Positions 35,871 through 48,420 of a stretch of DNA of 64,000 nt are shown here, in pieces. The first letter of the stretch is position 1. Each line of letters starts with the position of its first letter. This DNA is from Brachyhypopomus gauderio. Taxonomy: Eukaryota; Chordata; Actinopteri; Gymnotiformes; Hypopomidae. A program made the position numbers and the translations under genes. Below the pieces are notes generated by a model. The model worked only from the letters and a program-made list of their open reading frames with translations. It was not told the DNA's origin and did not search any database. The DNA is taken from the NCBI RefSeq assembly GCF_052324685.1, contig NW_027506919.1, positions 179,314 through 243,313 on the forward strand, read 5' to 3'.

Positions 35871-35951
35871 GGCTCTGTGGCGCAATGGATAGCGCATTGG
35901 ACTTCTAGACGCAGGTGTGTGGCCATTCAAAGGTTGTGGGTTCGAGTCCCA
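35871..35951 (+). pseudogene. tRNA-Arg, 3'-truncated
   Basis: Same deletion in a unit whose Thr (35717) has C61T. Confidence 0.9.
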
Positions 35952-36907
35952 TGGCGCGGCGCCGTGGCTTAGCTGGTTATAGCGCCTGTCTAGTAAACAG
36001 GAAGTCCTGGGTTCAAATCCCAGCTGTGCCTTTCTATTATGTAAGCAGTTGTTAGGTCATGACATTCAGCCTCATGCTGAAGAGCAACTGTCAAAACTTT
36101 AACACATTCTGGGCTCTGTGGCGCAATGGATAGCGCATTGGACTTCTAGACGCAGGTGTGTGGCCATTCAAAGGTTGTGGGTTCGAGTACCACCAGAGTC
36201 GTTTTTTCTTTGAAAACAACAAAATTCATCGCTCCTCACTAATGACACCAATCCACAGTAAAAAGCCATGGCGTGGTGCCGTGGCTTAGCTGGTCATAGC
36301 GCCTGTCTAGTAAACAGGAAGTCCTGGGTTCAAATCCCAGTGGTGCCTTTCTATTATGTAAGCAGTTGTTAGGTCATGACATTCAGCCTCATGCTGAAGA
36401 GCAACTGTCAAAACTTTAACACATACTGGGCTCTGTGGCGCAATGGATAGCGCATTGGACTTCTAGACGCAGGTGTGTGGCCATTCAAAGGTTGTGGGTT
36501 GAGTCCCACCAGAGTCGTTTTTGCTTTGAAAACAACAAAATTCATCGCTCCTCACTAATGACACCAATCCACAGTAAAAAGCCATGGCGTGGCGCCGTGG
36601 CTTAGCTGGTCATAGCGCCTGTCTAGTAAACAGGAAGTCCTGGGTTCAAATTCCAGCGGTGCCTTTCTATTATGTAAGCAGTTGTTAGGTCATGACATTC
36701 AGCCTCATGCTGAAGAGCAACTGTCAAAACTTTAACACATACTGGGCTCTGTGGAGCAATGGATAGCGCATTGGACTTCTAGACGCAGGTGTGTGGCCAT
36801 TCAAGGGTTGTGGGTTCGAGTACCACCAGAGTCGTTTTTTCTTTGAAAACAACAAAATTCATCGCTCCTCACTAATGACACCAATGCACAGTAAAAAGCC
36901 ATGGCGC

Positions 36908-39900
36908 GGCGCCGTGGCTTAGCTGGTCATAGCGCCTGTCTAGTAAACAGGAAGTCCTGGGTTCAAATCCCAGCGGTGCCTTTCCTTTATGTAGGCAGTT
37001 GTTAGGTCATGACATTCAGCCTCATGCTGAAGAGCAACTGTCAAAACTTTAACACATACTGGGCTCTGTGGCGCAATGGATAGCGCATTGGACTTCTAGA
37101 CGCAGGTGTGTGGCCATTCAAAGGTTGTGGGTTCGAGTCCCACCAGAGTCGTTTTTTCTTTGAAAACAACAAAATTCATCGCTCCTCACTAATTACACCA
37201 ATCCACAGTAAAAAGCCATGGCGTGGCGCCGTGGCTTAGCTGGTCATAGCGCCTGTCTAGTAAACAGGAAGTCCTGGGTTCAAATCCCAGCGGTGCCTTT
37301 CTATTATGTAAGCAGTTGTTAGGTCATGACATTCAGCCTCATGCTGAAGAGCAACTGTCAAAACTTTAACACATACTGGGCTCTGTGGAGCAATGGATAG
37401 CGCATTGGACTTCTAGACGCAGGTGTGTGGCCATTCAAAGGTTGTGGGTTCGAGTACCACCAGAGTCGTTTTTTCTTTGAAAACAACAAAATTCATCGCT
37501 CCTCACTAATGACACCAATGCACAGTAAAAAGCCATGGCGCGGCGCCGTGGCTTAGCTGGTCATAGCGCCTGTCTAGTAAACAGGAAGTCCTGGGTTCAA
37601 ATCCCAGCGGTGCCTTTCCTTTATGTAAGCAGTTGTTAGGTCATGACATTTAGCCTCCTGCTGAAGAGCAACTGTCAAAACTTTAACACATACTGGGCTC
37701 TGTGGCGCAATGGATAGCGCATTGGACTTCTAGACGCAGGTGTGTGGCCATTCAAAGGTTGTGGGTTCGAGTACCACCAGAGTCGTTTTTTCTTTGAAAA
37801 CAACAAAATTCATCGCTCCTCACTATTGACACCAATGCACAGTAAAAAGCCATGGCGCGGCGCCGTGGCTTAGCTTGTCATAGCGCCTGTCTAGTAAACA
37901 GGAAGTCCTGGGTTCAAATCCCAGCGGTGCCTTTCCTTTATGTAAGCAGTTGTTAGGTCATGACATTCAGCCTCATGCTGAAGAGCAACTGTCAAAACTT
38001 TAACACAAACTGGGCTTTGTGGCGCAATGGATAGCGCATTGGACTTCTAGACGCAGGTGTGTGGCCATTCAAAGGTTGTGGGTTCGAGTCCCACCCGAGT
38101 CATTTTTTCTTTGAAAACAACAAAATTCATCGCTCCTCACTAATGACACCAATGCACAGTAAAAAGCCATGGCGTGGCGCCGTGGCTTAGCTGGTCATAG
38201 CGCCTGTCTAGTAAACAGGAAGTCCTGGGTTCAAATCCCAGCGGTGCCTTTCCTTTATGTAAGCAGTTGTTAGGTCATGACATTTAGCCTCCTGCTGAAG
38301 AGCAACTGTCAAAACTTTAACACATACTGGGCTCTGTGGCGCAATGGATAGCGCATTGGACTTCTAGACGCAGGTGTGTGGCCATTCAAAGGTTGTGGGT
38401 TCGAGTCCCATGGCGCGGCTCCGTGGCTTAGCTGGTCATAGCGCCTGTCTAGTAAACAGGAAGTCCTGGGTTCAAATCCCAGCGGTGCCTTTCTATTATG
38501 TAAGCAGTTGTTAGGTCATGACATTCAGCCTCATGCTGAAGAGCAACTGTCAAAACTTTAACACATACTGGGCTCTGTGGCGCAATGGATAGCGCATTGG
38601 ACTTCTAGACGCAGGTGTGTGGCCATTCAAAGGTTGTGGGTTCGAGTCCCACCAGAGTCGTTTTTGCTTTGAAAACAACAAAATTCATCGCTCCTCACTA
38701 ATGACACCAATCCACAGTAAAAAGCCATGGCGTGGCGCCGTGGCTTAGCTGGTCATAGCGCCTGTCTAGTAAACAGGAAGTCCTGGGTTCAAATTCCAGC
38801 GGTGCCTTTCTATTATGTAAGCAGTTGTTAGGTCATGACATTCAGCCTCATGCTGAAGAGCAACTGTCAAAACTTTAACACATACTGGGCTCTGTGGAGC
38901 AATGGATAGCGCATTGGACTTCTAGACGCAGGTGTGTGGCCATTCAAAGGTTGTGGGTTCGAGTACCACCAGAGTCATTTTTTCTTTGAAAACAACAAAA
39001 TTCATCGCTCCTCACTAATGACACCAATGCACAGTAAAAAGCCATGGCGCGGCGCCGTGGCTTAGCTGGTCATAGCGCCTGTCTAGTAAACAGGAAGTCC
39101 TGGGTTCAAATCCCAGCGGTGCCTTTCTATTATGTAAGCAGTTGTTAGGTCATGACATTCAGCCTCATGCTGAAGAGCAACTGTCAAAACTTTAACACAT
39201 ACTGGGCTCTGTGGCGCAATGGATAGCGCATTGGACTTCTAGACGCAGGTGTGTGGCCATTCAAATGTTGTGGGTTTGAGTACCACCAGAGTCGTTTTTT
39301 CTTTGAAAACAACAAAATTCATCGCTCCTCACTAATGACACCAATCCACAGTAAAAAGCCATGGCGTGGTGCCGTGGCTTAGCTGGTCATAGCGCCTGTC
39401 TAGTAAACAGGAAGTCCTGGGTTCAAATCCCAGCGGTGCCTTTCTATTATGTAAGCAGTTGTTAGGTCATGACATTCAGCCTCATGCTGAAGAGCAACTG
39501 TCAAAACTTTAACACATACTGGGCTCTGTGGCGCAATGGATAGCGCATTGGACTTCTAGACGCAGGTGTGTGGCCATTCAAAGGTTGTGGGTTCGAGTAC
39601 CACCAGAGTCGTTTTTTCTTTGAAAACAACAAAATTCATCGCTCCTCACTAATGACACCAATGCACAGTAAAAAGCCATGGCGCGGCGCCGTGGCTTAGC
39701 TGGTCATAGCGCCTGTCTAGTAAACAGGAAGTCCTGGGTTCAAATCCCAGCGGTGCCTTTCCTTTATGTAAGCAGTTGTTAGGTCATGACATTCAGCCTC
39801 ATGCTGAAGAGCAACTGTCAAAACTTTAACACATACTGGGCTCTGTGGCGCAATGGATAGCGCATTGGACTTCTAGACGCAGGTGTGTGGCCATTCAAAT

Positions 39901-40001
39901 GTTGTGGGTTTGAGTACCACCAGAGTCGTTTTTTCTTTGAAAACAACAAAATTCATCGCTCCTCACTAATGACACCAATCCACAGTAAAAAGCCATGGCG
40001 T
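36908..40001 (+). repeat. Segmental repeat A, right copy
   Basis: Matches 320-3413 unit for unit. After it the copies diverge: here a T unit (40002), there an ok unit (3414). Confidence 0.85.
38330..38410 (+). pseudogene. tRNA-Arg, 3'-truncated
   Basis: Counterpart of 1742 at 36,588 bp, again followed by a GGCTCCG Thr. Confidence 0.9.
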
Positions 40002-41106
40002 GGTGCCGTGGCTTAGCTGGTCATAGCGCCTGTCTAGTAAACAGGAAGTCCTGGGTTCAAATCCCAGCGGTGCCTTTCTATTATGTAAGCAGTTGTTAGG
40101 TCATGACATTCAGCCTCATGCTGAAGAGCAACTGTCAAAACTTTAACACATACTGGGCTCTGTGGCGCAATGGATAGCGCATTGGACTTCTAGACGCAGG
40201 TGTGTGGCCATTCAAAGGTTGTGGGTTCGAGTACCACCAGAGTCGTTTTTTCTTTGAAAACAACAAAATTCATCGCTCCTCACTAATGACACCAATGCAC
40301 AGTAAAAAGCCATGGCGCGGCGCCGTGGCTTAGCTGGTCATAGCGCCTGTCTAGTAAACAGGAAGTCCTGGGTTCAAATCCCAGCGGTGCCTTTCCTTTA
40401 TGTAAGCAGTTGTTAGGTCATGACATTTAGCCTCCTGCTGAAGAGCAACTGTCAAAACTTTAACACATACTGGGCTCTGTGGCGCAATGGATAGCGCATT
40501 GGACTTCTAGACGCAGGTGTGTGGCCATTCAAAGGTTGTGGGTTCGAGTACCACCAGAGTCGTTTTTTCTTTGAAAACAACAAAATTCATCGCTCCTCAC
40601 TATTGACACCAATGCACAGTAAAAAGCCATGGCGCGGCGCCGTGGCTTAGCTGGTCATAGCGCCTGTCTAGTAAACAGGAAGTCCTGGGTTCAAATCCCA
40701 GCGGTGCCTTTCCTTTATGTAAGCAGTTGTTAGGTCATGACATTCAGCCTCATGCTGAAGAGCAACTGTCAAAACTTTAACACAAACTGGGCTTTGTGGC
40801 GCAATGGATAGCGCATTGGACTTCTAGACGCAGGTGTGTGGCCATTCAAAGGTTGTGGGTTCGAGTCCCACCCGAGTCATTTTTTCTTTGAAAACAACAA
40901 AATTCATCGCTCCTCACTAATGACACCAATGCACAGTAAAAAGCTATGGCGTGGCGCCGTGGCTTAGCTGGTCATAGCGCCTGTCTAGTAAACAGGAAGT
41001 CCTGGGTTCAAATCCCAGCGGTGCCTTTCCTTTATGTAAGCAGTTGTTAGGTCATGACATTTAGCCTCCTGCTGAAGAGCAACTGTCAAAACTTTAACAC
41101 ATACTG

Positions 41107-41186
41107 GGCTCTGTGGCGCAATGGATAGCGCATTGGACTTCTAGACGCAGGTGTGTGGCCATTCAAAGGTTGTGGGTTCGAGTCCC
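41107..41186 (+). pseudogene. tRNA-Arg, 3'-truncated, larger deletion
   Basis: Ends GAGTCCC and joins GCGGCGCC: five bases (ATGGC) fewer at the join than the common X form, probably a second step on it. Confidence 0.9.
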
Positions 41187-41342
41187 GCGGCGCCGTGGCT
41201 TAGCTGGTCATAGCGCCTGTCTAGTAAACAGGAAGTCCTGGGTTCAAATCCCAGCGGTGCCTTTCTATTATGTAAGCAGTTGTTAGGTCATGACATTCAG
41301 CCTCATGCTGAAGAGCAACTGTCAAAACTTTAACACATACTG

Positions 41343-41422
41343 GGCTCTGTGGCGCAATGGATAGCGCATTGGACTTCTAGACGCAGGTGTGTGGCCATTC
41401 AAAGGTTGTGGGTTCGAGTCCC
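41343..41422 (+). pseudogene. tRNA-Arg, 3'-truncated, larger deletion
   Basis: Tandem duplicate of the preceding 236-bp unit with the same join. Confidence 0.9.
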
Positions 41423-41895
41423 GCGGCGCCGTGGCTTAGCTGGTCATAGCGCCTGTCTAGTAAACAGGAAGTCCTGGGTTCAAATCCCAGCGGTGCCTTT
41501 CTATTATGTAAGCAGTTGTTAGGTCATGACATTCAGCCTCATGCTGAAGAGCAACTGTCAAAACTTTAACACATACTGGGCTCTGTGGCGCAATGGATAG
41601 CGCATTGGACTTCTAGACGCAGGTGTGTGGCCATTCAAAGGTTGTGGGTTCGAGTACCACCAGAGTCGTTTTTTCTTTGAAAACAACAAAATTCATCGCT
41701 CCTCACTAATGACACCAATCCACAGTAAAAAGCCATGGCGTGGCGCCGTGGCTTAGCTGGTCATAGCGCCTGTCTAGTAAACAGGAAGTCCTGGGTTCAA
41801 ATCCCAGCGGTGCCTTTCTATTATGTTAGCAGTTGTTAGGTCATGACATTCAGCCTCATGCTGAAGAGCAACTGTCAAAACTTTAACACATACTG

Positions 41896-42006
41896 GGCTC
41901 TGTGGAGCAATGGATAGCGCATTGGACTTCTAGACGCAGGTGTGTGGCCATTCAAAGGTTGTGGGTTCGAGGAAGGAAGTCCTGGGTTCAAATCCCAGCG
42001 GTGCCT
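41896..42006 (+). tRNA. Arg/Thr fusion tRNA gene, copy 6
   Basis: Same GAGGAAGGAAGTCC junction but with the standard GGCC intron, and followed by a linker reading GTAACCAG instead of GTAAGCAG: the second fusion lineage. The next Arg (42087) is itself 3'-truncated, so no oligo-T occurs until the unit after. Confidence 0.85.
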
Positions 42007-42086
42007 TTCTATTATGTAACCAGTTGTTAGGTCATGACATTCAGCCTCATGCTGAAGAGCAACTGTCAAAACTTTAACACATACTG

Positions 42087-42167
42087 GGCTCTGTGGCGCA
42101 ATGGATAGCGCATTGGACTTCTAGACGCAGGTGTGTGGCCATTCAAAGGTTGTGGGTTCGAGTCCCA
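42087..42167 (+). pseudogene. tRNA-Arg, 3'-truncated, after a fusion
   Basis: Common CCATGG join. The only truncated Arg that directly follows a fusion gene, so Thr, fusion, truncated Arg and the next Thr and Arg run on for about 680 bp without oligo-T. Confidence 0.9.
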
Positions 42168-45100
42168 TGGCGCGGCGCCGTGGCTTAGCTGGTCATAGCG
42201 CCTGTCTAGTAAACAGGAAGTCCTGGGTTCAAATCCCAGCGGTGCCTTTCTATTATGTAAGCAGTTGTTAGGTCATGACATTCAGCCTCATGCTGAAGAG
42301 CAACTGTCAAAACTTTAACACATACTGGGCTCTGTGGCGCAATGGATAGCGCATTGGACTTCTAGACGCAGGTGTGTGGCCATTCAAAGGTTGTGGGTTC
42401 GAGTCCCACCAGAGTCGTTTTTGCTTTGAAAACAACAAAATTCATCGCTCCTCACTAATGACACCAATCCACAGTAAAAAGCCATGGCGTGGCGCCGTGG
42501 CTTAGCTGGTCATAGCGCCTGTCTAGTAAACAGGAAGTCCTGGGTTCAAATTCCAGCGGTGCCTTTCTATTATGTAAGCAGTTGTTAGGTCATGACATTC
42601 AGCCTCATGCTGAAGAGCAACTGTCAAAACTTTAACACATACTGGGCTCTGTGGAGCAATGGATAGCGCATTGGACTTCTAGACGCAGGTGTGTGGCCAT
42701 TCAAAGGTTGTGGGTTCGAGTCCCACCAGAGTCGTTTTTGCTTTGAAAACAACAAAATTCATCGCTCCTCACTAATGACACCAATCCACAGTAAAAAGCC
42801 ATGGCGTGGCGCCGTGGCTTAGCTGGTCATAGCGCCTGTCTAGTAAACAGGAAGTCCTGGGTTCAAATTCCAGCGGTGCCTTTCTATTATGTAAGCAGTT
42901 GTTAGGTCATGACATTCAGCCTCATGCTGAAGAGCAACTGTCAAAACTTTAACACATACTGGGCTCTGTGGAGCAATGGATAGCGCATTGGACTTCTAGA
43001 CGCAGGTGTGTGGCCATTCAAAGGTTGTGGGTTCGAGTACCACCAGAGTCATTTTTTCTTTGAAAACAACAAAATTCATCGCTCCTCACTAATGACACCA
43101 ATGCACAGTAAAAAGCCATGGCGCGGCGCCGTGGCTTAGCTGGTCATAGCGCCTGTCTAGTAAACAGGAAGTCCTGGGTTCAAATCCCAGCGGTGCCTTT
43201 CCTTTATGTAAGCAGTTGTTAGGTCATGACATTCAGCCTCATGCTGAAGAGCAACTGTCAGAACTTTAACACAAACTGGGCTTTGTGGCGCAATGGATAG
43301 CGCATTGGACTTCTAGACGCAGGTGTGTGGCCATTCAAAGGTTGTGGGTTCGAGTCCCACCCGAGTCATTTTTTCTTTGAAAACAACAAAATTCATCGCT
43401 CCTCACTAATGACACCAATGCACAGTAAAAAGCCATGGCGCGGCGCCGTGGCTTAGCTGGTCATAGCGCCTGTCTAGTAAACAGGAAGTCCAGGGTTCAA
43501 ATCCCAGCGGTGCCTTTCTATTATGTAAGCAGTTATTAGGTCATGACATTCAGCCTCATGCTGAAGAGCAACTGTCAAAACTTTAACACATACTGGGCTC
43601 TGTGGCGCAATGGATAGCGCATTCGACTTCTAGACGCAGGTGTGTGGCCATTCAAATGTTGTGGGTTCGAGTACCACCAGAGTCGTTTTTTCTTTGAAAA
43701 CAACAAAATTCATCGCTCCTCACTAATGACACCAATCCACAGTAAAAAGCCATGGCGTGGCGCCGTGGCTTAGCTGGTCATAGCGCCTGTCTAGTAAACA
43801 GGAAGTCCTGGGTTCAAATCCCAGCGGTGCCTTTCTATTATGTAAGCAGTTGTTAGGTCATGACATTCAGCCTCATGCTGAAGAGCAACTGTCAAAACTT
43901 TAACACATACTGGGCTCTGTGGCGCAATGGATAGCGCATTGGACTTCTAGACGCAGGTGTGTGGCCATTCAAAGGTTGTGGGTTCGAGTACCACCAGAGT
44001 CGTTTTTTCTTTGAAAACAACAAAATTCATCGCTCCTCACTAATGACACCAATGCACAGTAAAAAGCCATGGCGCGGCGCCGTGGCTTAGCTGGTCATAG
44101 CGCCTGTCTAGTAAACAGGAAGTCCTGGGTTCAAATTCCACCGGTGCCTTTCTATTATGTAAGCAGTTGTTAGGTCATGACATTCAGCCTCATGCTGAAG
44201 AGCAACTGTCAAAACTTTAACACATACTGGGCTCTGTGGAGCAATGGATAGCGCATTGGACTTCTAGACGCAGGTGTGTGGCCATTCAAAGGTTGTGGGT
44301 TCGAGTACCACCAGAGTCATTTTTTCTTTGAAAACAACAAAATTCATCGCTCCTCACTAATGACACCAATGCACAGTAAAAAGCCATGGCGCGGCGCCGT
44401 GGCTTAGCTGGTCATAGCGCCTGTCTAGTAAACAGGAAGTCCTGGGTTCAAATCCCAGCGGTGCCTTTCCTTTATGTAAGCAGTTGTTAGGTCATGACAT
44501 TCAGCCTCATGCTGAAGAGCAACTGTCAGAACTTTAACACAAACTGGGCTTTGTGGCGCAATGGATAGCGCATTGGACTTCTAGACGCAGGTGTGTGGCC
44601 ATTCAAAGCTTGTGGGTTCGAGTCCCACCCGAGTCATTTTTTCTTTGAAAACAACAAAATTCATCGCTCCTCACTAATGACACCAATGCACAGTAAAAAG
44701 CCATGGCGCGGCGCCGTGGCTTAGCTGGTCATAGCGCCTGTCTAGTAAACAGGAAGTCCTGGGTTCAAATCCCAGCGGTGCCTTTCTATTATGTAAGCAG
44801 TTGTTAGGTCATGACATTCAGCCTCATGCTGAAGAGCAACTGTCAAAACTTTAACACATACTGGGCTCTGTGGCGCAATGGATAGCGCATTGGACTTCTA
44901 GACGCAGGTGTGTGGCCATTCAAATGTTGTGGGTTCGAGTACCACCAGAGTCGTTTTTTCTTTGAAAACAACAAAATTCATCGCTCCTCACTAATGACAC
45001 CAATCCACAGTAAAAAGCCATGGCGTGGCGCCGTGGCTTAGCTGGTCATAGCGCCTGTCTAGTAAACAGGAAGTCCTGGGTTCAAATCCCAGCGGTGCCT

Positions 45101-46448
45101 TTCTATTATGTAAGCAGTTGTTAGGTCATGACATTCAGCCTCATGCTGAAGAGCAACTGTCAAAACTTTAACACATACTGGGCTCTGTGGCGCAATGGAT
45201 AGCGCATTGGACTTCTAGACGCAGGTGTGTGGCCATTCAAAGGTTGTGGGTTCGAGTACCACCAGAGTCGTTTTTTCTTTGAAAACAACAAAATTCATCG
45301 CTCCTCACTAATGACACCAATGCACAGTAAAAAGCCATGGCGCGGCGCCGTGGCTTAGCTGGTCATAGCGCCTGTCTAGTAAACAGGAAGTCCTGGGTTC
45401 AAATCCCAGCGGTGCCTTTCCTTTATGTAAGCAGTTGTTAGGTCATGACATTTAGCCTCCTGCTGAAGAGCAACTGTCAAAACTTTAACACATACTGGGC
45501 TCTGTGGCGCAATGGATAGCGCATTGGACTTCTAGACGCAGGTGTGTGGCCATTCAAAGGTTGTGGGTTCGAGTACCACCAGAGTCGTTTTTTCTTTGAA
45601 AACAACAAAATTCATCGCTCCTCACTATTGACACCAATGCACAGTAAAAAGCCATGGCGCGGCGCCGTGGCTTAGCTGGTCATAGCGCCTGTCTAGTAAA
45701 CAGGAAGTCCTGGGTTCAAATCCCAGCGGTGCCTTTCCTTTATGTAAGCAGTTGTTAGGTCATGACATTCAGCCTCATGCTGAAGAGCAACTGTCAAAAC
45801 TTTAACACAAACTGGGCTTTGTGGCGCAATGGATAGCGCATTGGACTTCTAGACGCAGGTGTGTGGCCATTCAAAGGTTGTGGGTTCGAGTCCCACCCGA
45901 GTCATTTTTTCTTTGAAAACAACAAAATTCATCGCTCCTCACTAATGACACCAATGCACAGTAAAAAGCCATGGCGTGGCGCCGTGGCTTAGCTGGTCAT
46001 AGCGCCTGTCTAGTAAACAGGAAGTCCTGGGTTCAAATCCCAGCGGTGCCTTTCCTTTATGTAAGCAGTTGTTAGGTCATGACATTTAGCCTCCTGCTGA
46101 AGAGCAACTGTCAAAACTTTAACACATACTGGGCTCTGTGGCGCAATGGATAGCGCATTGGACTTCTAGACGCAGGTGTGTGGCCATTCAAAGGTTGTGG
46201 GTTCGAGTACCACCAGAGTCGTTTTTTCTTTGAAAACAACAAAATTCATCGCTCCTCACTAATGACACCAATCCACAGTAAAAAGCCATGGCGTGGCGCC
46301 GTGGCTTAGCTGGTCATAGCGCCTGTCTAGTAAACAGGAAGTCCTGGGTTCAAATCCCAGCGGTGCCTTTCTATTATGTAAGCAGTTGTTAGGTCATGAC
46401 ATTCAGCCTCATGCTGAAGAGCAACTGTCAAAACTTTAACACATACTG

Positions 46449-46559
46449 GGCTCTGTGGAGCAATGGATAGCGCATTGGACTTCTAGACGCAGGTGTGTGG
46501 CCATTCAAAGGTTGTGGGTTCGAGGAAGGAAGTCCTGGGTTCAAATCCCAGCGGTGCCT
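46449..46559 (+). tRNA. Arg/Thr fusion tRNA gene, copy 7
   Basis: Second-lineage fusion (GGCC intron, GTAACCAG linker) inside higher-order copy 1; followed by an intact-looking Arg at 46640. Confidence 0.85.
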
Positions 46560-48387
46560 TTCTATTATGTAACCAGTTGTTAGGTCATGACATTCAGCCT
46601 CATGCTGAAGAGCAACTGTCAAAACTTTAACACATACTGGGCTCTGTGGCGCAATGGATAGCGCATTGGACTTCTAGACGCAGGTGTGTGGCCATTCAAA
46701 GGTTGTGGGTTCGAGTCCCACCAGAGTCGTTTTTGCTTTGAAAACAACAAAATTCATCGCTCCTCACTAATGACACCAATCCACAGTAAAAAGCCATGGC
46801 GTGGCGCCGTGGCTTAGCTGGTCATAGCGCCTGTCTAGTAAACAGGAAGTCCTGGGTTCAAATTCCAGCGGTGCCTTTCTATTATGTAAGCAGTTGTTAG
46901 GTCATGACATTCAGCCTCATGCTGAAGAGCAACTGTCAAAACTTTAACACATACTGGGCTCTGTGGAGCAATGGATAGCGCATTGGACTTCTAGACGCAG
47001 GTGTGTGGCCATTCAAAAGTTGTGGGTTCGAGTACCACCAGAGTCCTTTTTTTTTTGAAAACAACAAAATTCATCGCTCCTCACTAATGACACCAATGCA
47101 CAGTAAAAAGCCATGGCGCGGCGCCGTGGCTTAGCTGGTCATAGCGCCTGTCTAGTAAACAGGAAGTCCTGGGTTCAAATCCCAGCGGTGCCTTTCCTTT
47201 ATGTAAGCAGTTGTTAGGTCATGACATTTAGCCTCCTGCTGAAGAGCAACTGTCAAAACTTTAACACATACTGGGCTCTGTGGCGCAATGGATAGCGCAT
47301 TGGACTTCTAGACGCAGGTGTGTGGCCATTCAAAGGTTGTGGGCTTAAGTCCCACCAGAGTCATTTTTTCTTTGAAAACAACAAAATTCATCGCTCCTCA
47401 CTAATGACACCAATGCACAGTCAAAAGCCATGGCGCGGCGCCATGGCTTAGCTGGTCATAGCGCCTGTCTAGTAAACAGGAAGTCCTGGGTTCAAATCCC
47501 AGCGGTGCCTTTCCTTTATGTAAGCAGTTTTTAGGTCATGACATTTAGCCTCCTGCTGAAGAGCAACTGTCAAAACTTTAACACATACTGGGCTCTGTGG
47601 CGCAATGGATAGCGCATTGGACTTCTAGACGCAGGTGTGTGGCCATTCAAAGGTTGTGGGTTCGAGTCCCACCAGAGTCATTTTTTCTTTGAAAACAACA
47701 AAATTCATCGCTCCTCACTAATGACACCAATCCACAGTAAAAAGCCATGGCGAGGCTCCGTGGCTTAGCTGGTCATAGCGCCTGTCTAGTAAACAGGAAG
47801 TCCTGGGTTCAAATCCCAGCGGTGCCTTTCTATTATGTAAGCAGTTGTTAGGTCATGACATTCAGCCTCATGCTGAAGAGCAACTGTCAAAACTTTAACA
47901 CATACTGGGCTCTGTGGCGCAATGGATAGCGCATTGGACTTCTAGACGCAGGTGTGTGGCCATTCAAAGGTTGTGGGTTCGAGTCCCACCAGAGTCATTT
48001 TTTCTTTGAAAACAACAAAATTCATCGCTCCTCACTAATGACACCAATCCACAGTAAAAAGCCATGGCGCGGCGTTGTGGCTTAGCTGGTCATAGCGCCT
48101 GTCTAGTAAACAGGAAGTCCTGGGTTCAAATCCCAGCGGTGCCTTTCCTTTATGTAAGCAGTTGTTAGGTCATGACATTTAGCCTCCTGCTGAAGAGCAA
48201 CTGTCAAAACTTTAACACATACTGGGCTCTGTGGCGCAATGGATAGCGCATTGGACTTCTAGACGCAGGTGTGTGGCCATTAAAAGGTTGTGGGCTTAAG
48301 TCCCACCAGAGTCATTTTTTCTTTGAAAACAACAAAATTCATCGCTCCTCACTAATGACACCAATGCACAGTCAAAAGCCATGGCGC

Positions 48388-48420
48388 GGCGCCGTGGCTT
48401 AGCTGGTCATAGCGCCTGTC
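48388..48420 (+). pseudogene. tRNA-Thr, 5' fragment
   Basis: Only the first 33 bases remain (acceptor 5' strand, D arm, half the anticodon stem to CCTGTC). The next base is inside the linker at ATGACATT. The 68-bp deletion lies between GTC repeats in CCTGTCTAG and AGGTCATGAC. The A box is kept, the B box lost; Arg follows at 48474. Confidence 0.9.

Larger units (their letters stand above)
31431..36907 (+). tRNA. Block 9: 18 Thr/Arg units
   Basis: Thr starts with Arg code: 31431 ok, 31748 ok, 32065 Q, 32382 X, 32623 T, 32940 DT, 33257 ok, 33574 DT, 33891 Q, 34208 X, 34449 DT, 34766 ok, 35083 DT, 35400 ok, 35717 X, 35958 T, 36275 (Arg with one-base loss in T loop, GGGTTGAG, removing C56), 36591 DT. 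Q copies at 32219 and 34045 keep acceptor GGCTCTG and intron start GATGC, unlike the GGCTTTG of other Q copies. Thr 34449 begins CGCGCCG, losing the G1-C72 pair. Thr 35400 has CCAGT in the anticodon stem. Confidence 0.92.
36908..42006 (+). tRNA. Block 10: 17 Thr/Arg units ending in a fusion
   Basis: Thr starts with Arg code: 36908 ok, 37225 DT, 37542 T, 37859 Q, 38176 X, 38417 ok, 38734 DT, 39051 T+U, 39368 T, 39685 T+U, 40002 T, 40319 T, 40636 Q, 40953 X, 41189 X, 41425 T, 41742 F. The first ten units repeat bases 320-3413 in order. Units 40953 and 41189 have the enlarged form of the Arg 3' deletion, giving 236-bp periods. Thr 37859 shares the D-loop change of Thr 1271. Confidence 0.92.
42007..46559 (+). 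tRNA. Block 11: 14 Thr/Arg units ending in a fusion
   Basis: Solo Arg at 42087 (X). Thr starts with Arg code: 42174 ok, 42491 D, 42808 DT, 43125 Q, 43442 T, 43759 T, 44076 DT, 44393 Q, 44710 T, 45027 T, 45344 T, 45661 Q, 45978 T, 46295 F. Arg 42645 is the only copy with C11A but a normal T arm. Thr 44076 has CCACCGG in place of CCAGCGG. Thr 43442 has AGTCCAGGG, spoiling the T stem. From 43442 on this is higher-order copy 1. Confidence 0.92.
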
